NCBI RefSeq assembly: GCF_009865135.1 | Contig: NZ_WWGH01000002.1 | Span: 2,232,001-2,296,000 of the forward strand | DNA length: 64,000 bases | Reading direction: 5' to 3' | From: Streptomyces sp. SID8374 | Lineage (GTDB): Bacteria; Actinomycetota; Actinomycetes; Streptomycetales; Streptomycetaceae | In this document: positions 58,983-64,000 of the stretch, one piece after another | Layout: each line of letters begins with the position of its first letter | Numbering within the stretch: position 1 is the first letter of the stretch | Made by a program: the position numbers and the translations under genes | Notes under the pieces: model-generated | Told to the model about the DNA's origin: nothing | Seen by the model: the letters and a program-made list of their open reading frames with translations, nothing else | Databases searched by the model: none

Positions 58983-59891
58983 ATGGTCCAGCGGTACGAA
59001 CGGCTGAAGGAGATTCAGCGACTCGACCCGGAGCGGGACTTCCTGGAGATCTACCGCCTCACCGTGACCTACGAGTTCCCCTGGGACATCACCCGCGCCC
59101 TCGAACTCGCCCTCTACCGCACCTACGCCGTGCCCAGCATCGGCCGACTCCTCGATGAGACAGCGGAGTTGACCGGTCGTTCGCAGAAGCGGTACGACGA
59201 CACCGCCCTCCTCCTCGACACCGTGGTGGAGCACGGATTCGACACCGAGGAGGGCCGCACGGCCGTCCGCCGGATCAACCAGATGCACCGCAGCTACGAC
59301 ATCAGCAACGACGACATGCGGTACGTCCTGTGCACCTTCGTCGTCACACCGAAGCGCTGGCTGGACGAGTTCGGCTGGCGCCGGCTCTCCGACCACGAGC
59401 TGCGGGCGTTCGCCGCGTACTACCGCACCCTGGGTGCGCGGATGGGGATCAAGGACCTCCCGCAGAGTTACGAGGACTTCGAGCGCACCCTCGACACCTA
59501 CGAGCACGAGCACTTCGGCTGGGACGCGGGGGCCCGCCGGGTCTCCGACGCCACTCTGGAGCTCATGGCCTCCTGGTATCCGGCACCGCTCGCCCCGGTG
59601 GTCCGGGGAGCCAGCCTCGCCCTCCTGGACGACTCGCTGCTGAGGGCGTTCCGCTACGAGCGCCCGGGCCCCGTGGCCCGTGGACTGACCCGGGGCGCCC
59701 TGCGCCTGCGGGCCCGTGCCGTCCGGCTGATGCCGCCCCGCCGCAAGCCGCACTACGCACGCCAGAACCCCGAGATCAAGGGCTACCCGGACGGCTACGA
59801 GGTCGCCGCACTCGGTACGTTCCCCACCCCGGGCGTCCGTGGCTGCCCGGTTCCGGGCCATCGGCGGCCGTCCGAGGCGCCCGTCGAGTGA
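58983..59891 (+). CDS. Oxygenase MpaB-family protein (DUF2236)
   Basis: 302 residues from the ATG at 58983 (GAGGGGGAGG just upstream); a longer frame from 58938 lacks a ribosome site. RRINQMHRSYDISNDDMRYVL contains the R/H residues of the MpaB/latex-clearing-protein-like heme oxygenase fold; FVVTPKRWLDEFGWR is also typical. Family members bind heme b and include fungal MpaB and rubber oxygenase Lcp. The final 40 residues are a basic and Pro-rich tail. Substrate unknown. Confidence 0.88.
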   Translation: MVQRYERLKEIQRLDPERDFLEIYRLTVTYEFPWDITRALELALYRTYAVPSIGRLLDETAELTGRSQKRYDDTALLLDTVVEHGFDTEEGRTAVRRINQMHRSYDISNDDMRYVLCTFVVTPKRWLDEFGWRRLSDHELRAFAAYYRTLGARMGIKDLPQSYEDFERTLDTYEHEHFGWDAGARRVSDATLELMASWYPAPLAPVVRGASLALLDDSLLRAFRYERPGPVARGLTRGALRLRARAVRLMPPRRKPHYARQNPEIKGYPDGYEVAALGTFPTPGVRGCPVPGHRRPSEAPVE

Positions 59892-59992
59892 TCCAGGCGG
59901 ATCCGCGGCCCCCGCCTTGTGGATGTAGGTTCACCGCCGGACGACGGAGCGGGCCGGTGCCACACATGGACACCGGCGGGAGGGAGGGGGCG

Positions 59993-60778
59993 GTGTACGA
60001 GGCCGAGTTCGACGGGCGGGGCAGCCGGATCAGATGGACCGAGGCGGCCGGCCGTGGGGGAGCGGGCAGCGCCGTCGCGGGGGCGGCCACCGTCTATGTG
60101 CACGGGCTGGGCGCGATGTCGGCCGTCTACCACGCCCATGTGGCGGCCCACCCGGCCCTGTCCGGTCGCCGCTCGCTCTTCGTGGACCTCCCCGGACACG
60201 GCATCAGCGACCGCCCCGCCGACTTCGGCTACACGCTGGAGGACCACGCCGACGCGCTCGCCGCGGCCCTGGACGCGGCGGGTGTCGGCGGTGCCCGGGT
60301 CGTCGGGCACCGCATGGGCGGCTCGGTGTCCGTCGTGCTCGCCCACCTGCGCCCCGATCTCGTCTCGGGGCTGGTCCTCACGGAAGCGAACCTCGACCCG
60401 GACCCGTCGCCGACCGCCGGCAGCAGTTCCATCGCCGCGTACACGGAGGAGCAGTTCGTGCGGGGCGGCGGCTTCGCCGAGATCCTGCGGCGGTTCGGCC
60501 CCACCTGGGCCGCGACCATGCGTCTGGCGAACCCCCTCGCACTGCACCGCTCGGCCACCGGGCTGGTGCGGGGCACGGGCCCGACCGTGCGGCGGATGCT
60601 GATGGAATCAGCGGTGGACCGGAGCTTCATCCAGGGGACACTGAGCGGCGAACTCCCCGGCGCCGCAGACCTGGTCGCCTCGGGAGTGCGCGTGATCGAG
60701 TCGCCCGGGGCCGGGCACAACGTCATGTTCGACCGCCCCGATGTGCTGGCGGCGGCCGTCGCGGGCTCCACCGCCTGA
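59993..60778 (+). CDS. Alpha/beta-hydrolase fold protein lacking the nucleophile
   Basis: 261 residues from the GTG at 59993, which has AGGGAGGGGG upstream; an ATG at 59966 would add 9 residues. VYVHGLGAMSAVYHAH, LFVDLPGHGISDRPADFGY and the C-terminal GAGHNVMFDRPD mark the alpha/beta-hydrolase fold. The nucleophile elbow reads VVGHRMGG: Arg107 stands where Ser is expected (GHSMGG). A one-base change (AGC to CGC) explains it. The protein may be a recent inactivation or a non-catalytic binding protein. Otherwise intact. Confidence 0.85.
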   Translation: MYEAEFDGRGSRIRWTEAAGRGGAGSAVAGAATVYVHGLGAMSAVYHAHVAAHPALSGRRSLFVDLPGHGISDRPADFGYTLEDHADALAAALDAAGVGGARVVGHRMGGSVSVVLAHLRPDLVSGLVLTEANLDPDPSPTAGSSSIAAYTEEQFVRGGGFAEILRRFGPTWAATMRLANPLALHRSATGLVRGTGPTVRRMLMESAVDRSFIQGTLSGELPGAADLVASGVRVIESPGAGHNVMFDRPDVLAAAVAGSTA

Positions 60779-60836
60779 GGCCGCACCGCGAGACTTCCTG
60801 TACGGCACCGGGGCCGGGCCGGTGGTCCGTGGTCCG

Positions 60837-61439
60837 TCAGGGCTGACGTACGGCGAGTGCGAGGAAGCGGTCGTCCTCGTCGGTGTAGGAGTCCAGCCGC
60901 CATCCGGAACCCGCCATCAGGGCCCGCAGCCGGGGCTCGGCCCGCAGGTCGTCGTCGGTGAGGGTGCGCCCGTGCCGCGCGGCCAGGGCGGCCCGGCCGA
61001 TCGGGTGGAACAGGGCCAGCACCCCGCCCGGCCGCACCACCCTCGCGAGCTCCGCCATATCGGCCTCGGGGCGGGCCAGGTGCGAGATCAGCCCGGCCCC
61101 GAACACCGCGTCCAGCGCCCCGTCCCGCAGCGGCAGCCGTGCCACGTCCGCCCGGATCAGCGTGCCGCTCTCCCCGTGCCCCGCCCGCACAGCCGCTTCC
61201 AGCATGGCGGGGGTGAGGTCGGCGCCCAGCACGGTCCCCCGTGGTCCGACGACCGCGCGCAGGGCCGGGAGCGCCCGCCCCGTACCGCAGCCCGCGTCGA
61301 GTACGGCGTCCCCGGGGCGCAGTCCGAGCTGACCGGCCGCTGCGGCGTAGGCCGGGCCGTCGTCGGGAAACCGGCTGTCCCAGCCGGCCGCGCGCGGGGT
61401 GAAGAAGTCCAGGACCTGGGTGTGGTGGTCATCGGCCAT
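60837..61439 (-). CDS. Class I SAM-dependent methyltransferase
   Basis: 200 residues. Motif I is AVLDAGCGTGRALPALRAV (about residues 45-63), then GADLTPAMLEAAV, ADVARLPLRDGALDAVFGAG and the post-motif ARVVRPGGVLALFHP, typical of the Methyltransf_11 group. Substrate unknown. It converges with the alpha/beta-hydrolase-like gene and runs in the same direction as the ter/tat genes but is separated from terD by 118 bases. Confidence 0.92.
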   Translation of the reverse strand: MADDHHTQVLDFFTPRAAGWDSRFPDDGPAYAAAAGQLGLRPGDAVLDAGCGTGRALPALRAVVGPRGTVLGADLTPAMLEAAVRAGHGESGTLIRADVARLPLRDGALDAVFGAGLISHLARPEADMAELARVVRPGGVLALFHPIGRAALAARHGRTLTDDDLRAEPRLRALMAGSGWRLDSYTDEDDRFLALAVRQP

Positions 61440-61530
61440 ACCGACATGATCGCGCAGCCGACCCCCGGACGGAACGCCGAGGAGCGGCGGCCCGTGCGGG
61501 GGTCGGTAGTACGTGCCGGCCGGACGAGTG

Positions 61531-61564
61531 CGTACGGCTCAGACGATTCCGTACGGCTCAGACG
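61531..61564. repeat. 15-base direct repeat at the terD 3' end
   Basis: CGTACGGCTCAGACG occurs at 61531-61545 and 61550-61564, a 19-base period. The second copy contains the terD stop codon. Confidence 0.7.
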
Positions 61565-62133
61565 TTGACGCCGTAGTCGGAGGCGATGCCGGCGAGCCCC
61601 GAGGCGTACCCCTGGCCGACCGCGCGGAACTTCCACTCCGCACCGTGCCGGTAGAGCTCACCGAAGACCATCGCGGTCTCGGTGGAGGCGTCCTCGCTGA
61701 GGTCGTAGCGGGCCAGCTCCACACCGTTCGCCCGGTTCACCACGCGGATGAACGCGTTGCGCACCTGGCCGAAGCTCTGGCCCCGGCTCTGGGCGTCATG
61801 GATGGAGACCGGGAACACGATCTTCGCGATCTCGGCGGGGACCGATGCCAGGTCGACCTCGACCGACTCGTCGTCGCCCTCGCCCTCACCCGTCAGGTTG
61901 TCGCCGGTGTGGCGGACGGACCCGTCGGGGCTGTTGAGGTTGTTGTAGAAGACGAAGTGGGCGTCGGAGAGGACCTTGCCCGCCTCGGAGCACAGCAGCG
62001 CACTGGCGTCCAGGTCGTGATCGGCTCCGGTCGTGGTCCGCACGTCCCAGCCGAGGCCGACCGTCACGGCCGTCAGGCCGGGGGCCTCCTTGGACAGGGA
62101 GACGTTGCCGCCCTTCGCCAGGCTCACACCCAT
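61558..62133 (-). CDS. TerD-family protein
   Basis: 191 residues with GGAGGA upstream of the ATG. The sequence MGVSLAKGGNVSLSKEAPGL, GLGWDVR, the acidic Ca-binding loop DHDLDASAL, NNLNSPDGSVRHTGDN and the ending SGLAGIASDYGVNV is a full TerD domain. TerD proteins are Ca-binding cytosolic proteins linked to tellurite and stress resistance and to development in Streptomyces, where several paralogues exist. This copy stands without other ter genes in view. Confidence 0.95.
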   Translation of the reverse strand: MGVSLAKGGNVSLSKEAPGLTAVTVGLGWDVRTTTGADHDLDASALLCSEAGKVLSDAHFVFYNNLNSPDGSVRHTGDNLTGEGEGDDESVEVDLASVPAEIAKIVFPVSIHDAQSRGQSFGQVRNAFIRVVNRANGVELARYDLSEDASTETAMVFGELYRHGAEWKFRAVGQGYASGLAGIASDYGVNV

Positions 62134-62344
62134 GAATTTCCTCCAGTGTTTCCGTCTGTTCCGTCGGTCCGCACGGCTGATCGGTCGATCCCCTGATCCT
62201 GCGGTGCGTGCTGCGTCGCTGTCACTACAAGTGGCCGCTACTGGTACGAACGCCCCACACGGCCCCGAGGGTTCCCGGATTGCGCAAGCCGTGAAATGAA
62301 CGCGGCCGAGTACCCGGTCCGGGCAGCCGGGCCCGGGCGTCGCA

Positions 62345-62509
62345 TCAGCGGGCCTCGTCGTCCTTCATGGCCTTCGCCTCGCTCTTGAGGATCCGCATCG
62401 ACTTCCCCAGGGCGCGGGCGGTGTCCGGCAGCTTCTTCGAGCCGAAGAGCACGACCACCACGATGGCGAGGATCAACAGGTGCCAGGGCTCCAGTCCGTT
62501 GCGCAACAT
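62345..62509 (-). CDS. tatA: Twin-arginine translocase TatA/TatE-like subunit (short)
   Basis: 54 residues: MLRNGLEPWHLLILAIVVVV, then the hinge LFGSKKLPDTARALGKSMRI and an amphipathic helix with a charged end. One membrane helix plus the FGSKKLP hinge is diagnostic for TatA. It is shorter than the usual 80-100 residues because the acidic C-terminal tail is only about 10 residues. No tatB or tatC nearby, so it is an additional copy. Start chosen at the ATG at 62509; longer frames lack the TatA N-terminus. Confidence 0.88.
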   Translation of the reverse strand: MLRNGLEPWHLLILAIVVVVLFGSKKLPDTARALGKSMRILKSEAKAMKDDEAR

Positions 62510-62600
62510 TCTGGTCCCGCCCTTCTCTCCGTCCACGCGACAACAGTTGCCGCATTGCGCAACTGTACAACTGTGGGCCGGGGGTCGGACGGCCACCCCC

Positions 62601-64000
62601 TCAGCGCTCCGCGCCGACCGCCTCCCGTACATCCGGCTCCTGCCCGGCGTCGGCCGGACGGCGCCGCTCGTAACGCCTGCGTGCCGCCGTGAGCCCCACC
62701 GCGTACAGGCCCAGCACCGAGCCGATCAGCAGGTAGTACAGAGGCGGCAGGGCGGTCATCCCGAGGAACGGTCCCAGCGGGGTCAGAGGGAGCAGGACGC
62801 CGACGACGGCGAGCCCGGCGGCCGCTGCCCGCAGAGGCCCGCCGGCCCGGCGCTCGGCGGCGCTGCGACCGGTCCGCAGCAGGACCATCACGAGCGCCTG
62901 GGTCAGCAGGTTCTCGGTGAACCACCCGGCGTGGAACGCCGCCTCGCCGTCGGTCCCGGCCGCGTTGTGCAGAGCGAGGGCGAGCACGCCGAAGGTGGCG
63001 AGGTCGGCGGCCGCGTTGAGCAGCCCGAACCTGGTGATGAAGCGCAGGAAGTCGCGTGAGCGCAGGACCGTGGGCCGGCGCAGGGCGGACGCGCCCGGGC
63101 GGTCGAACGCGAAGGCGAGCTGGGCCGCGTCGAAGCAGAGGTTCTGCACCAGCACCTGCGCCGGGAGCATGGGGAGGAAGGGCAGCATCAGCCCGGCCGT
63201 CAGCATGGCGATGACGTTGCCCAGGTTGGAGGAGAGGGTGATGCGCAGATAGGTGGCGATGTTCGCGCTGCTGTGCCGCCCCGCCAGCACCGCCCGGTCG
63301 ATCGCGGTGAGGTCCTTCTCCGCCAGCACGACATCGGCCGCCTCGCGCGCCACATCGACCGCGTTGCGCGGGCAGATCCCGACGTCGGCCGCGTGCAGGG
63401 CGGGCAGATCGTTGACGCCGTCGCCGAGGAACCCGGTCGTGTGCCCGGCGGCCCGCAGCGCCGAGACGATCCGGGCCTTGTGCTCGGGGGTGCAGCGCGC
63501 GAACACGGTCGCCCGGTCCGCGACCCGCGCCAGCTCCGCATCCGACAGCGTGTCCACCAGCTCGGCCGTCACCACATCGCCGTACGCGCCCGCCCCGTCC
63601 GTGCGCAGGCCCAGGTCCCCGCAGACCCGGGCCGCCGTGCCCGGGTGGTCGCCGGTCAGCACCTTGACGGCCACTCCCCGCCGGGCCAGTACGCCGAGGG
63701 CGTCGGCGGCGCTCGGCGTGGGGACGTCCCGCAGCGCGACCAGGCCCACGAAGGTCAGACCGCGCTCGTCCGCCGGGGTGTACGCCCCATGCCTTACGGG
63801 CCGGTCGGCGCGGGCCACGGCCAGCAGGCGCAGCCCCGACTCCGCCTTCCGGCCGGCCAGGGCGAGCAGCCGCTCCCGCTCGCCCTCGTCCAGCGCGCAC
63901 CGTTCGAGCACCGTCTCCACGGCCCCCTTGGTCACCATCGTGTGGACGCCGAGCCGGCCGGGGCGGCGGAGCACCGCGGTCGCGACCCGCCGCACCGGAT
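62601..64000 (-). CDS. Cation-transporting P-type ATPase (N-terminal part off window)
   Basis: About 466 C-terminal residues are visible; the gene enters across the right edge, so the true start and the phosphorylated DKTG motif are outside. VTKGAVETVLERC is the nucleotide-binding KGA segment, VKVLTGDHPGTAARVCGDLG and TTGFLGDGVNDLPALHAADV are the TGD and GDGxND hinge motifs, and six hydrophobic segments follow. The sequence NLGNVIAMLTAGLMLPFLPMLPAQ and FCRFITRF-like helices resemble MgtA-type magnesium importers more than heavy-metal pumps. Its C-terminal tail is charged. Confidence 0.9.
   Translation of the reverse strand, partial: PVRRVATAVLRRPGRLGVHTMVTKGAVETVLERCALDEGERERLLALAGRKAESGLRLLAVARADRPVRHGAYTPADERGLTFVGLVALRDVPTPSAADALGVLARRGVAVKVLTGDHPGTAARVCGDLGLRTDGAGAYGDVVTAELVDTLSDAELARVADRATVFARCTPEHKARIVSALRAAGHTTGFLGDGVNDLPALHAADVGICPRNAVDVAREAADVVLAEKDLTAIDRAVLAGRHSSANIATYLRITLSSNLGNVIAMLTAGLMLPFLPMLPAQVLVQNLCFDAAQLAFAFDRPGASALRRPTVLRSRDFLRFITRFGLLNAAADLATFGVLALALHNAAGTDGEAAFHAGWFTENLLTQALVMVLLRTGRSAAERRAGGPLRAAAAGLAVVGVLLPLTPLGPFLGMTALPPLYYLLIGSVLGLYAVGLTAARRRYERRRPADAGQEPDVREAVGAER

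Overview
High-GC actinobacterial chromosome, almost certainly Streptomyces. The evidence is GC-rich third codon positions, frequent GTG/TTG starts, DUF397/DUF5753, MbtH, TerD, MHYT and AI-2E families, DmdR/IdeR-type iron boxes, and a sulfur-type leader peptide. All identifications come from reading the sequence; no database search was run. Both window edges cut genes.

Layout. 1-7.8 kb: right half of a [NiFe]-hydrogenase locus with an unknown accessory gene, maturation protease, a 34-residue small protein and hypA-B-F-C-D-E. A PadR gene sits antisense inside it, and the structural subunits must lie to the left. 7.8-9.2 kb: two broken genes, a TetR regulator and an alpha/beta hydrolase. 9.3-12.1 kb: iron-boxed siderophore-interacting protein and mbtH, a nitrobindin-like gene, a DUF4190 membrane protein and ribosomal bL37. 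12.2-19 kb: AI-2E permease, a palindrome-controlled AurF-type diiron oxygenase paired with a ferredoxin/ferredoxin-reductase fusion, SRPBCC, DUF6131 and a WGR/beta-propeller protein. 19.3-23.1 kb: a zinc-ribbon protein, a sigma-like protein, a SAM methyltransferase, a 178-bp palindromic element and a DUF397/HTH pair.

23.6-25.5 kb: a 42-residue cysteine-containing leader peptide overlaps a TauD-family gene whose iron-binding HxD motif reads HxG, followed after a terminator by a luciferase-like monooxygenase. 25.5-33.8 kb: a LacI-controlled catabolic operon with an FAD oxidoreductase, a HyuA-type hydantoinase/oxoprolinase lacking a HyuB partner, an unknown HEHAH protein, a permease and a Tat-exported beta-propeller protein. 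34-41 kb: divergent regulator/enzyme pairs, an MHYT protein, a Baeyer-Villiger-type monooxygenase, a lipoprotein and a VOC protein. 41.2-47.5 kb: assimilatory nitrate reduction, with a NarK transporter, molybdenum reductase and two flavoproteins in one overlapping operon. 47.7-50.8 kb: aldehyde dehydrogenase with a repeat array upstream and a GAF regulator. 50.9-57.6 kb: amidase, a SWIM/SNF2 pair, a desaturase and a small membrane protein. 57.7-64 kb: an unknown low-complexity protein, MpaB-type oxygenase, a serine-less alpha/beta hydrolase, methyltransferase, TerD, TatA and the C-terminal part of a P-type ATPase.

The best candidates for undescribed biology are the leader-peptide/HxG-TauD unit, the LacI-controlled HyuA-only operon, and the AurF plus ferredoxin-reductase fusion unit.
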